DNA of 64,000 nt from Mastigias papua (GCA_964019165.1 OZ025268.1:4015501-4079500); one strand, 5' to 3'. Positions 1 to 24,200 are shown, counted from the stretch's first letter. The notes: generated by a model from the letters alone, not told the origin. Numbers and translations: made by a program.

Positions 1-127
1 AGGAACTATATGTAGTGTCTCAAATATTTGGAAAAAGTCACTTTGACATAACACCAGTCTTAAGAACGCTCAAGTTCAAATTATCAAAAAAAGAAGACCG
101 AGCCTCGCAAAACTGATTTGATTCTTG

Positions 128-265
128 TAAAATTACACAGTTTTTACAAGAATATAGTCTATAACACTATTAAGGCTCAATATCGCTGAAGTTTTAGAGT
201 AATTTAAGAGTACTGCAAGGCTCAAGCTTTATGAAGAATTGCTTTGCTTATTAGTCTTTTCTTAG
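128..265 (+). repeat. Dispersed TIR-type element, subfamily A (partial copy)
   Basis: A TTTTTACAAGAATATAGTCT-type start is followed by copies of a GGCTCA motif alternating with TTTAAGA. The same order of motifs recurs at 59328-59692 on this strand and at 27570-27905 on the other. The 3' part is poorly defined, but more GGCTCA motifs occur near 350-390. Identified by eye against the other copies. Confidence 0.5.
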
Positions 266-1492
266 AAAACAACACAAGTACTAGTTTGACATGTCTGGTT
301 TGCGAGTCACTACGCTATGATGCGACTCAACATCTCGTCTGGGAGTGTGCTACAGGCTCAAAATCGGCAAATTTTAAGAATATTGAGGCTCAGCGTACTT
401 TCCGCAGCTCGACCCCTAATTTGCTGTGGTTCCCGACAGTATAACTCAATTGTTAACCTGAAAGTTATGAAACTCATGATGCTAAAAACTATTCTCTTTT
501 TCTGTGGCCATTTTGAAAATTATGTAATTAATTCTTCGCGGTACAAGAAGGCAAATTGCTTTGAAAGAGGTGAATATAAGCTAGCATAAGCAAATATAAT
601 CAAGCATGGTGCAAGTACAAGCACGCATGAAGGATGAATGTTGAATCAATCTAAAGATATCGAGTAACTTCAAATTTATCGTGGTTTGAATTTTATCTGT
701 AATTTGTTGTTCCAAAGGAACTCTGGTAAAGAAATAACTTCCTATACTTCAAAATGTTAAGTCATATTTGTAACACCTTTCGCACTCATTGAGTCTTTGA
801 TATATTCTCTTTTTCTCGTAAAAATTCTTCCAACAGAGAGTAAGACATGAAGATCAAATTAGATTACATTCTCTTAAGATTTAGTCTATTCATGTGAGTA
901 CGCCAATTAGGCACAAAATGTGTATTATTTTCCAATAAGGCTGGGAAGACCATTGCAGCATTTTCTGACGATTTAGGCCAACAAGATTCCTAAATTACTT
1001 TCCTGACCGAAAGATACAAACATGGTAGGCTGTTCGACAACTTCTCTGACGGTGGTTGCTTTCAATTGGTCTGCTCTGTCATAGATGTTGCATGCGTTCT
1101 TATATAAAACATAAACTCTCAATAAAAAACCACTCCAAATGACAGCAATCATACAAGAGGAAACAAAATGCGTCTTACAAAAATCGCAACGTTGAGACAA
1201 CCAAACATCTTCTTCAAAGCAAGAAAAACAGCTCCTTTGTTAGTCTGTCTGTATATATATTCTTCTGTAAATTTACTAGTACAATTAAAACTGAAACTTT
1301 TCAGAACTGATCTGGGCGACAAATTGTACTTTTTTCTACAGTCTCACAACAGGCAATGGCAGACAAGAGACCCTCTGTGACATAAGTCCTAATAGATAGG
1401 AGACATAATCATTGTAGTATTGGTTTACATGAAATATCAAAATTTGTTTAGATAACCCTTGCTTGCTTAAGTTTCATCATAGCGAGTCCTGT
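266..1492. other. Intergenic, downstream of the ARF gene
   Basis: No exon recognised. Open frames here are short, lack splice-supported coding similarity and overlap AT-rich DNA. I saw no canonical AATAAA on the minus strand just past the ARF stop codon. Confidence 0.5.
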
Positions 1493-6823
<5,331 letters not shown>

Positions 6824-6865
6824 CTACCAGACAAAGGCAACTTTGACTATCGTCTTTGATCTGTC

Positions 6866-6875
6866 TTATATAAAT
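6866..6875 (-). promoter_or_regulatory. Putative TATA box of the ARF gene
   Basis: On the minus strand the sequence ATTTATATAA lies about 58-68 nt before the ATG, so a start some 30 nt downstream would leave a 5' leader of about 30 nt. Position and sequence fit a TATA element, but no transcript evidence is available here. Confidence 0.35.
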
Positions 6876-7355
6876 ACACGTTATCTGAGGGAAACGTAGC
6901 CAAATTTTATGGCCCTCGGTTTGACTGCTTATTTCACACGATTGCAGTTCCACGTCAAAAGGACGACCGTCTATGGGGAAGATACCATAACACCAAATTA
7001 GTGACGATTCTATGATCGCTTCCGTTACTACATATTTATCCTGAAAAATAGATAATTTTCCCATAATTCTAATGAGATATAGCATTTATTACTAACCAAG
7101 GATAAAGTATCACCTTACTACTTCGTATTACTTAACAATTCTAGGAATAAACGTTTACAAAGTAGTCGAATATGTCTCAAGGGAGGATATACTTTACCTG
7201 TAAGATATGGGGCCTTCTAATATGCGTGCGCAGATGATGTGACAATTGTTCCGAAATGGAATCTAACTACAGTAGCACACAAGGGCACTTCTTAGCTTGA
7301 ACGACGCTGCCAGTATAAGCTCTAATGAGACCAATTATAACTTTCGATCACACCC

Positions 7356-7508
7356 CAGGCTCGGCGCTGCCAAATAAAAGGTGGGGGCTACACATAAAAT
7401 GTGGGGAGGCTAGAAACAATAAATTGCTTGATAAGGGCTAGAAAATCAGTGGCTGACAAGAAGTACTGATTTGAAGCCCCCAGCCCCCCCCCAGCGACAC
7501 CATGCCTG
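7356..7508 (-). mobile_element. Short G-rich inverted-repeat element, family G
   Basis: Begins CAGGCTCGGCGCTGCC and ends near ATGCCTG. Internal text, read on the minus strand (CAGTGGCTG/CTAGCCCTTATCAAGCAA-like words, then a CCCCCAC-rich arm), matches copies at 29784-29934 and 30265-30423. The CAGG..CCTG ends suggest a hAT-like non-autonomous element. No perfect target duplication was found. Confidence 0.5.
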
Positions 7509-8046
7509 CACCCATTGCAGTTTAAGATAAGTTTCAGAAGCACCCATACTAAATTGCAAACTGGTTCATGTTGCAAATTGCGAACTTATTCCAATTGTTT
7601 GATCTACATATTGACTTTGCTCAGACAAATTAGAAGGGTCAGCAGCCCTAAATGAAGAAGGCCAAAACTGTTTAGTAGCTTTTACTGCTAAAGACAAATT
7701 CCCTAAGGAACTATTCAATATGAAATATACTTTATTACTGCATCGAGTGGAGAATTATAAAGCAAAATTCGCATCAATGTTGTGTAATCCATGTAACGTT
7801 ACAAATGGTTAATAGGCACGCTTCCGTTGAAACGTGCTATATCCATAGTACCCTATCCTAACATTGATTACTTAACAATGTCTAGATAGCACTGCATGTG
7901 CGGTTGGAAGTAAGGAACTGTTGAGGAACCTTATTTAGTACTAAAATGTGGGCAAAAAAGGCCAAAATTTAGGAACTTCTACAACTAGGCCTTGTGCTAG
8001 GTTCATTATAATAACACCTGTAAATTAACGACTGCTAATCAAAATA

Positions 8047-8826
8047 CACGCTTTTTGATAAGAAAGTTTTTTCCTCCAGTACTGAAACTTTCTTAGCCTT
8101 TTTATTATTTCAGTACTAAAATTTTCTTGAAACTTTCTTAGTAAAAAGTTTCAATGCTGCGATTCATTGCTGCGCATGAGCATTGCAGGATATTAAAAAT
8201 CTGCAGGTACAACTTAATAATGATAGCTCTTTCATAAAAGAACAGATGAACTAGAAAACCGAACAGAAAATTAATTACACAGACTGGTAGCTCGTTGAAA
8301 CAGTCATTTGATAAACAAACAACTTCAAACACAGTCTATTTCTTCTGGTGCAAGGTAGTCATCAGAGCCATCATCAAATAGCAGGCGAATTTTGCCATTT
8401 TTGCATTGTACCAAGCTACTACACCCGTGCACCAACCGTATTCATATAGGATCCGAATTACTTTCCCAGACAGGTGGTGTGTTTCAGTATGATCCTGTTC
8501 GTAGTCAATGTCTTCATCTTTCTCATCTGTTTCAGCAAAATCCACTGTAAAATGGGCTATACCTTCACCAGGCAGTTCTGTAGGCACAGGGATTTCGCTA
8601 GAAATAGCATCAGATGAAGCAAGGGTTGGTATGGGTTGTGGGACACGATAGCCGATAATGTAACTTAAAACAGGAGATTATGAACTTAACGGCAAAATTG
8701 GAATCCTAAATGTATCTTAACCTTTCGACTTTCTTAGGTCGCCAAGAATTCAGTACTGACCTTTCTTAACTTCTAGAGCATCTGAGTATTACTTTCTTAT
8801 AAACCACTTTCTTCTAAAAAAACGTG
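8047..8826. mobile_element. TIR element, subfamily B, carrying a broken ORF
   Basis: Left end CACGCTTTTTGATAAGAAAG and right end CTTTCTTCTAAAAAAACGTG are inverted repeats flanked by TA on both sides (8045-8046, 8827-8828). Subterminal repeats AGTACTGAAACTTTCTTA and AGTACTGACCTTTCTTAA are shared with copies at 29672-30108, 53071-54087 and 55466-55834. The interior is unlike the other copies and contains the degenerate reading frame annotated below. Confidence 0.65.
8325..8677 (-). pseudogene. Broken Tudor/Agenet-like reading frame inside a TIR element
   Basis: The minus strand is open from about 8677 and reads an acidic stretch, then GKVIRILYEYGWCTGVVAWY. Near 8400 a run of A appears to have lost one base. 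In the shifted frame it continues RLLFDDGSDDYLAPEEIDCV and stops at 8327-8325. The GW-x-GVV ... FDDG ... YL pattern resembles chromatin-reader Tudor/Agenet-type barrels also found in some transposon proteins. That assignment comes from pattern memory only. The frameshift and lack of a clear start make it a fragment, not a working gene. Confidence 0.4.
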
Positions 8827-9805
8827 TACTGGAGGGAGTTGTAATAATGCTGATTTTACGTTGGAAAGAAGGGAGGGAACACGCATTGCTTCGCGCATAT
8901 ATTATTTGCGGTGTTTTTTGCAAAAAATGTTTATATATGTTTATATAGTTCATTTTGTTATTTCTATTATGAATATGGCTAGGCCAAGTAATATCTGCTT
9001 ACATTTGTCCATTCCGTCTATTACGCAAACTCTAAATAGAATTGAAGGAATCCCCCATGGTAGTGACTGAGCATTACACAGCACTCCTATCTATTGTCTA
9101 GAATTAAAGATTATTTACCCTTGCATCATACACGACTGGACTAAACATTCTAGAATAAACTAGCATTACCCCATACCCCATTTATGCTGAGTAACGATTA
9201 CTCTATATCGGCAAAAACGCTGACACATTCCACATCAGTATTCCTATAAACTATATATTACACCCCTATTAGAGGATAAAGGAGGGAGAACGATGGAAAG
9301 TGGTTACCTTGATGTAGGTGCTTGTGAAAGACCTCAGTAGCGTAGTAAAAATATATGTACTCAGAGAGAAAACACAAGTAAGTTACTTCTTTGTGCCTAT
9401 CCTGCCATCAAAGTTAAAGCGATCTATGAGCAGATCACAGTGGTTACACCCTGGGCCGCAATCGATGGGGATGTTGGGTGTCATACCAAGTTCTAAGCAG
9501 CTAGCGAATTTTAGTAAATTTTCGGAAATACAGTATATTTATTATTTAAGGTTCATTGATGGCATTGAAAGCATTGTTTTTACTGGTTTTGCCATCGTCA
9601 CCCAGCTATATGTAGTTAAATCCTCACGAATTTAATCAGAAATTCAAAACACAGTTGATCCACTGTGCTGAATCATTGATGGGATCGAGGATACTGAGCA
9701 CATCAGCTGCACTGACATTCTTACGAGGATTTACGGTATTCTTGCTATAGTGGGTATGGGAGCTGCTATTTTGGCAGTAGAGCTGAGGAATGCAAATAAG
9801 GTGGC

Positions 9806-10156
9806 AGATCTGAGAGATGTGGTTTAGGTGGTAATATGAAGCGTCTAACTTACATCATAAATATCTGAGAAATGTGATTTGGATGATAGATATTTAGTAG
9901 CAGATCTGAGAGATGTGATTTAGGAAGTAGATATGAAGGATGTGATTTAGGTGGTAAGTCTGAGAGATGTGAAATAGATGGTAGACATAAGGGGTGTGAT
10001 TTAGGAAGTAGATATGAAGGATGTGATTTAGATGGTAGAACTAAGAGGTGTGACATAGGTCTGAAGGACGTGATTTACTTGGTAGATATGAAGGATGTCA
10101 TTTAGAAAGCAGATATGAAGGATTTGATTTAGCTGGTAGATTTGAGAGATGTTACT
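9806..10156 (+). repeat. Minisatellite, unit about 25-30 bp
   Basis: About a dozen imperfect copies of GATATGAAGGATGTGATTTA alternating with GATCTGAGAGATGTGATTTA and a short spacer (GGTGGTA or GAAGTA). The array ends about 180 bp before the PhyH start codon. The minus-strand frame reading Ser-His-Pro repeats across it is a product of the tandem repeat. Confidence 0.85.
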
Positions 10157-10334
10157 TAACATAAGACTAGAGAAGTGTGATGTAGCAGTGATGTCTAGCC
10201 TCCCACTGGATCGCTCTGCAAGGCTGCCATCGAGACTACTCAGTCGCTGACTGGACAGGTAATAGTAATTTGGTTCCTGGGCTTGGAGTACACGTGGTCG
10301 ATCAGTGTGTTGTGATTGGAAGTTGGCACTAGAG

Positions 10335-15585
<5,251 letters not shown>

Positions 15586-15655
15586 AAGGTAAATGACATG
15601 CTCTGAACCCATTCAATTAAGATGCTCTGAAATCAAGGGTTGTGGTCTCTTGTGG

Positions 15656-15975
15656 TAGTGTTTTCCAACCTTTTTTGGACCACATCTCATATTCTGTATT
15701 AGAAACTCACACGGCGTACTGTCCCAAAACTATTTCATTCAAAGAATCACTGATTACTCAACTGCTTGAACAGCAACAGCTAGATACATAGGTTCATTCA
15801 CTGACTGTTGCCATCTGGCGTAAAAGCGTTGGATCATCCTCTTGGTGCATGTTGCCAACATAGATGGATGCACCAAGACACATTGTTTGTGTCAAATAGG
15901 TTTTAATTAATTAGGTGCAATTTGAGACTCTTCCACGGTACACATGATGTACCGCGCACTGGTTAGGAAACAATG
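15656..15975. mobile_element. hAT-like element of the CAGTGGTTCCCAACC type, decayed
   Basis: The left end TAGTGTTTTCCAACC and the right end, read inversely as CATTGTTTCCTAACC, are imperfect inverted repeats. They resemble ends at 49015-49175 and 30621-31049. No intact 8-bp target duplication was found. Confidence 0.4.
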
Positions 15976-16832
15976 GTGTGCACGATGATTCTGGGCCAGT
16001 ATATTTCAAGGAGCGTGGGCAGCGGAGCCGGGGGCTGGTGAGGGGGGGGGTGTAGCACCTCCACATGTTTAGATGAGACAGAGAAAGCAAGGTATTCTTT
16101 TTGTAAATTATATGTTATAAATACAAACAAAGCAAAACAGCATTAAGCATAGTAAATCAATCTCATAGTTCACGTTCGTACCCCCACTGTTACTTCTCTC
16201 TTGTCTCAAGGCAACTCCAGGGTACTACTGCGCAATCCAATCAACCACGCGGTTTTATCTATTCTGTGGTTTTACTACAGTTGCGCATGTCACATGATAT
16301 ATAAACACCGGGGTACACTGCAACATTGCAACACCACTTTTTATAGCAAGTGTACTTTAGTATGCGTTTTAGTACCCCCTATAGTCCTGCTATCTAATGT
16401 GTCCACCCGCCCTCCCCCCACCAGTAATGTTGCCCCGCTGCCCCTGAGGAGTAGTGAATGGCTGTCAAGCATTTGCCTATTTTCAATAGCCGATGCATAG
16501 TCGTCTCTCGTTATTTTGCTAGATGAAGTGAAGACCAATGTCTGTTTTATATTGGAAAGTACTCAGTAGGTTAGTCTTGCTTGCGTGGACATAGTTTTTG
16601 ATGGCATAACAACTGTGATTACATGTTTAAGTACGACGATAATAATTTCACTGTTATAGTTGGCGACACATTTTCAAGGCATCCTGATTCATTTTACCGA
16701 TATCGATGAATTACAACAGACGAAAGCGCAGGATGCGATCGTCTTTCATTCTTGTAAACTCGTAGGCTTTCACATCATATGTTAAGGAATCTTTCACTCG
16801 ACAGAATATTGCTTTCACAGCTCACACTTTGT

Positions 16833-16987
16833 CAGGCCCGTAGCTAAGGGGGTCTGGGGGGACAAGGCCCCACCTGGAATTGTGAGATCTTAATCTGTGC
16901 CTCCCCTAAAGACATGAATTATATAGATATATGTATTATATATACTGGCTGTGCCCCCATTGTGAATTCAAGCTGGCTACGGGCCTG
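16833..16987. mobile_element. hAT-like MITE with perfect 8-bp target-site duplication
   Basis: Left end CAGGCCCGTAGCTAAGGG and right end, read inversely, CAGGCCCGTAGCCAGCTTGA. The element is 155 bp and is flanked on both sides by CACTTTGT (16825-16832 and 16988-16995). The 8-bp duplication with CAG..CTG ends is diagnostic of hAT-type transposition. It has no coding capacity, so it moved in trans. Confidence 0.92.
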
Positions 16988-18546
16988 CACTTTGTCCTCC
17001 CGAAAGGTGCCTTGGATTTGTCTTACGAGAGTAATTTTCCTACCATATCAGTTGAATGAAGAAGCAGTTATTTTATATTGTAACTTGTTGAAGGAAGACC
17101 ATTATATTTCATGGTTGAATGGCTCTTAAACCAAATGTTGTTGTCATGTCTGTAACTCCGTTGGGGGCACCTTTCTCTCGGTGCATTTGTGACACCTTGA
17201 TATAGTAGCCCAGAAATAGCGCAGTACTTTCTTGATGTCACATGAACTTTGCTTCATAGTCTGCTTGAATGCTTCGATTGGTCGAAACTGTCCCTATAGT
17301 ATTGGGATAAATCATCAGTTTGTTGCTACAACGTTAGAGAATTTCATCATGATAAAAACGATCACTATGGTCATCCATATTCATGCACAAAACCTCTTCA
17401 GCTTGCGCAGGTGATGATGCTGTAATTCATGGCCCTGTTGAACCTGAAAGAAGTGAAAGTAGATTCTATGCGGCCTGAAATTCAAGTTAAATTCAGTTTA
17501 GAGAGTTAAAAATCCAGCTACGTTTGATTGCATTCTGTCTTTACTATCATAGGAGATCGTTCTCTTCTCAACATATCTGGCAGTTTTTTACATATAATGT
17601 TGATCCGTGAAATAGGAATGAACCAAGACCAACTTAACTGCGACTACGAACTTTAAGGACCAGAAAATTAGTGTTATGCCCACAGGTTTAATTTTTATAG
17701 TATGTTAAATTTTACATGGAGTCTGTAGCAACATTCTTAGTACCATTTCTTGGCTCTTCATAGACCTTCCTCCTACACTAGAGTGCTTAATGTCAGCACG
17801 ACTATTTGTACACCCTACAAAAACGGTCGAAAGACGTATTTAATTGGTCCTGTTGGGAGAGTGAGGTTCATTCCAAGGAATGAGGCGATTTGGATAGGTT
17901 CATGCAACTAGCTGGAAATAGCACATGGATGATTTCTTGTTCCAAGGATATGAACTACGAAAATATTGTTGCTTGTGGACAGTGGCGAGGTCAGCTACAA
18001 AAAGAGTTGGAGGGGCAAGGGTCAAGAGACAGAGATTTTTATCATGCCCTTTTAGCCATGGTCTGTTCTTTTACCTGGATTTTATTTTTTTTGGCCGGTT
18101 TAACGCGCTTTCATTCCTGCCACTGTCAGATAGATGCCATTGCTATAGCTGTGCATCAAAATCATCTAAACACAAAACGCAACTCCCAAGATTTTGTCAT
18201 CGAATTTTCACGAACACCAAGAGGCATCTTTGGGAAACGTGGGGACTAGTCTTCTTTATTCATCTAAAACAAACTATAAACTACATTATATACAACAACA
18301 AGTAACTTATTTACGTGCCATCCATAGCGGGAAAGAATTTGTTGTCAACGAGCCGCTACTATGTGTGACACTCAAATCTCAACTTTAACTATTCTAGTGA
18401 TAGCTGTAAAAGAGAGAGACAGCCCAGAAACAAACAGTATGTCACCCATTTGAACTCACACGTGTGCACTCGCATACACCCCGTTTGCTCAGACTATCAA
18501 GAGTAGAACTTTATTCCTCCAAGCCATCCCTCCCTTACAACTATGT

Positions 18547-18730
<184 letters not shown>

Positions 18731-21700
18731 ATCATGAAACTGCACATATACTACATGATACGAAGTTTGTGTTTTCAAGGGTCATTAATTGTCATTGGCT
18801 AATGATAGTGGACTAGTCCCCCCCCCCCCCCCCATTCCTCCACTGCTTTCGAATATGCTTATCTGCTCGAAGTTTTACCCTGTTAAGCAGTATTTAGTTT
18901 ATAGAAGCTTAAAATTGAAATAAATATGATTCTTTGTTATATGTGTAAGCCATTTGGAGATATGGACTCTTTAATCCTCTAGGCTTAGATAAGGAGATAT
19001 AGATAACCTGATAAAACACGTAACTGCATTAAAACAGTGATTACGTCTGTTTTTGAACGACTTACGTCTTTAGTGGTCTTTTTACATACTCCATAGAATT
19101 ATAATTCAATCTGAAATTCTAAGTTGCAGTGATAGCGATCCAAAATTCCTATGCAAAAAAAGAAAAATCACTCGTAGGGACAAGGGAAAATCTTTGCAAT
19201 TTTGTAGATTTTGTTTTTTGACAGAAATCGTATGGCATGGATACGGCCCTACCAAGTCTCCTTCATTAGAATCCATTTCCTCACTTTCACACGCGCTACA
19301 ACCTACCTGGCAATTCCCATACGTTGTGGGTACATTCCTTAGAATTGCACTGGCAGGTTAACGGTTCTGGTTTGCAAATCAACACTAGCAATCAGGACCA
19401 AACCTGTACTGTGACAGCCCCCTAGAAAAAGGCTCAGTCGGTAAGTCGATACGAAGTATTACGTCAACGTCAGTCGGCCAAACCTTTTCGTAATTTACGA
19501 AGCACTTTAGCCCCCTCCTAACCTCTTGCTAATAAATTTGTTTTCACGGTCTATTTGATTTTCATAGCAGATTCGTCTTGGATCTACGTCTGAGCAACAC
19601 TAGACTATTCAGTGCGGGAGGTGCCTTTTGCCCATTGTAGAAGGTAAAATTTGAAAAATTTTCACCCCCGTTGGATTTGGCCATAGTGGGCCTCCTACGC
19701 CACTATCCTAAGTTATCGTAGGTATTAATAGTCTCCTATACGTTGTTTTAGCTTTGTCTATTATAAATGAAATTGTTATTATTACTACTTTTATTATTAC
19801 TAGTATTTCTTGTGAATTATTGACGAAAGTATTGAAAGAACTTGATGTAGAAGTATAAATCCAACGATTTCTTCTTTCGAAAATTTTCAACATTGCTATT
19901 ATTTAAACGTATGAGATATTTTGCTGAAGAAATAACAGCTGGACTGATCCAGATTTAATGGACTTCAATCATATCTCTTTGTTGGCGATGTTTTTATTTC
20001 ACTTACTTACTGTTGTTATTTTTTCTTTTTTGAATACTATTTTGTCTAGACATGTATACTTGTAGACTAATTGTTATGATCGAACGAGAAGTTTATAAAC
20101 ATTTATCAACTCCCCAGTTATGAATCTGTCCCGCCGTCCCTGTTTCCATACATATTTGCGATTTTGAGCCCACTTGGCAAGCCAAAGTGTTCGCTCAATT
20201 CGTTGTTGTAGCAAGATAAGCCAAGGTTGCATCGCTGCACCATGCTACAACTATAAGAAGTGTCGTAGTGCCAGATAGAAATGACATTTTCTAAAGAAAT
20301 TGGAATTTTTGTTATCGTGGTTGATATAACAGTTACTATGCAAACACTACTCGTTAGAACTGGAGCTTTTTTTATGATCTTTTCACCATAATGGATGATT
20401 TAGTTGAAAAGATCCATGCTCCAACATCTCCATCTATATATTTTAAGACTCCTCAACCAACGTTGTGTTCGTTGTATGATAATAGCTAGTCTCTAATTTC
20501 ATGTTTGAGTTTTCTCTTAGAAGAACTTTTGAAATTAGGAACTACATTAATAAGTTACCCTTATTTGACGATAATCGGATCTGTTTTATAATCCCTTCTC
20601 ATAGAAACTCATAGGGATGCTAGTAAGGCAAGGTATCAAAAACAGCATAGCTATGGTTCAATGGTTCTAAACTGCAGCAGCTAGATAGGTAATCATTTCA
20701 GTTACGTTAAACAGATAACAATGCGATTGGTGTTGTTGGGCAAGAATTATAGTCCATTAATGAGAATAGATTAGTTTTGCACTAAAGCCAAACGGCCTAT
20801 AATCCAGAATAACGAAATCTAGAGTATGTTGAAGCTTACCCTAAAATTCTGAGCGTTTGTCAAGGATTGGGGAGTCAGACTAGTTGTTTATAAGTTTGAA
20901 AACCTCACGGCAAACCGGGCATACCTCTTAAACATGCAAAAATGAAATGAAATGAAACGGTATGACACCAAGTGGCTATTAAATAATTTGTATTTACGTG
21001 ATAGCAATTAATGTCCTCTGGGATATTCTTTATTGAGTGTATTTGCTTCTCTCTTGGGAAATACTTGGACTACCTTCAGTTTGTCTTGAGAAACAACCAC
21101 AAAAGAAATTATAGTAAAACATTGCTTATTTTCATTTTGACTATCAGAGCTTAAACGGTACTAGTGATAGCATAAGATTATATTGAAGTAGGGAGACACG
21201 AATGGCCTGTAAGGTAACCCCTTATAGTTTGATGACGTACCCACTTGCTACCATCTTCATTGCCTTGTTGTGGGGCTCTTTTCAACAAATCAAATGGACC
21301 ATGGGGAGGAAACCATGGGTCATTGATTGTGCAGAGTGGTCGTTTCCCGCTTTCCACGGCGGACCTTACACATTTTATACTTCATTTGTAAGGGCTAATC
21401 TGTTGTAAGTGTCTCTCATAGTGGGAACACGATGGTCTTATTCCACTGTGAGGGGCACTGTCAAAAGGATATAGGTGTGTTATAATTTGACTCTATAAAA
21501 AAATATATAGACTTATTCAAGTAATAAATTTTTTGTTAAAATAGTAGTTTAAATAAAGTGATATTTCTTTTTTAGGTACTTCGCTATTCAAAGTTACTGT
21601 AAATCCTCGATTAAACGCCGCGGCGTTTATTCAAGATTAGTGATGTTTGGTGCAGGGATTAATCAGGGTGATGCTTAATCGAAAATTTGGGGGCATGCTG

Positions 21701-23458
21701 TTGGTTTCTTTTTAAGATAGCCAGTGATGAAGTTGGAGATACTGATCTTATATGGACCAACTGACTACTGCAATCAAGATCCTTTTTAACAGTGGTGTCC
21801 AGTTCTAGAAGAAACATGATTAAGACTCTAAAAAGAAGCAGTGAAATATAAGGACTATGACATAGTTGAGCGGTTATTTTGTACACTTGTCTGAGGGAAA
21901 AGTAAAAAAAATAGATGATTAAGATTTAAAATTTTTCCAGTTTAAAGTTTGTATATCACAGGAGGATGGTAATGATGGCTGTGAGATACATAGCAACAAT
22001 ACCAGGGCCGATAACTAGACGGCAAGGAGAAGCAGCAACTAAAGAGAAAAACAGTGTTACAGACAAAGAGCCTAGGACAAGTGGCAGCAGCATCAAAGCA
22101 AATGGAAGATATCAAATGGGATGAAGCAAATTCGTTACAGTAAGGTTGGGATCGTCTAAGCCATTCGGTTATATGAGAGTCAAGGAATCACTTAGATACC
22201 CACGCTCCTCCATTTGAAGTTCAGCCGGAAGACTTTGCTACTATCTATTCATTATTGAATAGGCCCAGTGGTCGTTAAGTTTTTCCGTTAATCCTTGAAT
22301 CCAACCCCACCCAGAACAAATAAATCCCTCTAAATTTGCTTCCTCCTATCCTCTCATTGATTCTTCTTGACAATGAAGTACCTGGAACCACATAACATTC
22401 AATTAGACACCAATGACTCACTCCAGTAGATATCTAAGAAATGCATTTTACAGTTACTTGCTTTTAGTAAAGACTTTTGTACAATTATATTCCATTGACT
22501 TACGCAGTGTAGTGAAAACCCTATTTTTCTCGGTTCAGTGACACTTTACGGCTTATTCAATGGGTCTTTAACAAGGGAATGGAGGTTGCAAATTAGTAGA
22601 GGATGGGTCTACAACATGAACCAGCTAATTAAGCCCCCGCCTGTAGTGTATATTTGGTGATCTTAAACACTACTTACCTTAAATGTTTCCTCTGCTTAAC
22701 CGAAATCTTTTCTAAGGGGGCTCTAGTAGGGGATCATGCCACTATCCGATATGGGACCATGCCACTCGTACTGCATGAGACACTCATATAGACTACTGTT
22801 TGACCCATCAGTTGGTCACCACAGTTATGATCTTTTTCAGGTACAAAGTTGCCAAAGTTGGATGGTTTATCTTCTTACATGGCCCAGTTCTGTCTTTCCC
22901 TTATTTCGACTTAATACATACAACATAAGAGTTAATCTTTTATTTAAAGAAATGTGACGCAATTTAGTGCCAACAAAACAAGGACCGAAGATGAAGAAGA
23001 ACAATTTATAATATCAGAAACAAAATCAGCCAAATGGCTGGGAAGGGATCTTGTACCATAGCTAATTCCTTAAAACCAATTCATCACCCTGACACTGGCT
23101 AGCAGTTGGTCATAAAAATTCATGCACTTACACATCCTTTCAAACTTCCTTTCTTCATTGTCATATATCAGGAAGTTCAACTCTGGAAAACTCTTTAGAA
23201 ACAGCTTTGGCAACATTGCATGTATGTTGGTCTTTAGTATACAATGTCTCACACCACTTGGCAAAATGATGGATGTAAATTGAAATGTATCGATTGCTTT
23301 GTGCAGTTTCAGATCTGGAACCCACTTGAATGGCTGTAGGAAAGAGCCCTGGTACTTAAATGATCCCAGATGGGCTTCTAGGAGTGCTTTTCAGCAACAA
23401 AGAGACCAGGAATCGTAGTACAACAAACATGTGACAGCATCATTGTCATCATTATCGT

Positions 23459-23480
23459 TTATTTATTTATTTATTTATTT
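23459..23480 (+). repeat. (TTTA)n short microsatellite
   Basis: Five to six tandem TTTA units. Confidence 0.9.
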
Positions 23481-24167
23481 AAAGTAATTTGTTTAAAATA
23501 GCTGACTTACAGCTAATTTAAGCTTACTATCTAGAATTTACAAAGATAGAAAAGAAATATGCTAAAAGTACAGAATTTAATTTTACAGATATATGGATAT
23601 GCAACAAGCTAAGTAAATAAAGGATAATAGGAAAAATATATACGATTGCCAAAAGACACTGCCAAAGTTTGCAGAAATATTAGTGCATTCTCAAGGATTG
23701 CAACACACACTGAAGTTAAGCTAACCAATATGTTATGCCACATATTCATTATGTCAAATTGAAGTTATTTTCCATTCATTTGGATTTTCTGCCACAAAAT
23801 TTAAAATAAGAAAATAAGCCGAGTTCACGAAAGAGCTTTAAGAATACTTCTAAATGACTATGCAATTAATGCTTATGTACTTTACAGAAAATAGTTTGAT
23901 GTAAGAAAACTTCGCAAAAAGAAAGAAATATAGTTAGTCCATCTTACACGAAATTCTGTTGGACATCTAGATGTAGCCAAAAATTAAGAATGCTTATCGA
24001 AAATGATATAATTCAAAATGCTAACATCTAAAAAGCCCAAGAAAGGTAACAATGATAAAATAGCGAGTTTGTGTAGAATCAGCTCTAGTGTATGGAAGAG
24101 AATTTTACAGTATCAAATTTCCAAGCAAAGAGCAGTGTGCATGAGGTTTTTCAATTGGTTTTGAAGC

Positions 24168-24170
<3 letters not shown>

Positions 24171-24200
<30 letters not shown>

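Larger units (their letters stand above)
6876..9805. other. Intergenic DNA between the divergent ARF and PhyH genes
   Basis: Holds the G-type inverted-repeat element (7356-7508), the 780-bp TIR element (8047-8826) and scattered AT-rich sequence. An AGTTCCTTA-like repeat fragment lies around 7910-8010. No exon of either neighbouring gene was recognised. Confidence 0.5.

Noticed and set aside
9850..10056. 68-codon Ser-His-Pro-Ser repeat protein on the minus strand
   Set aside because: It is the reverse reading of the minisatellite, with no conserved flanking sequence or start context.
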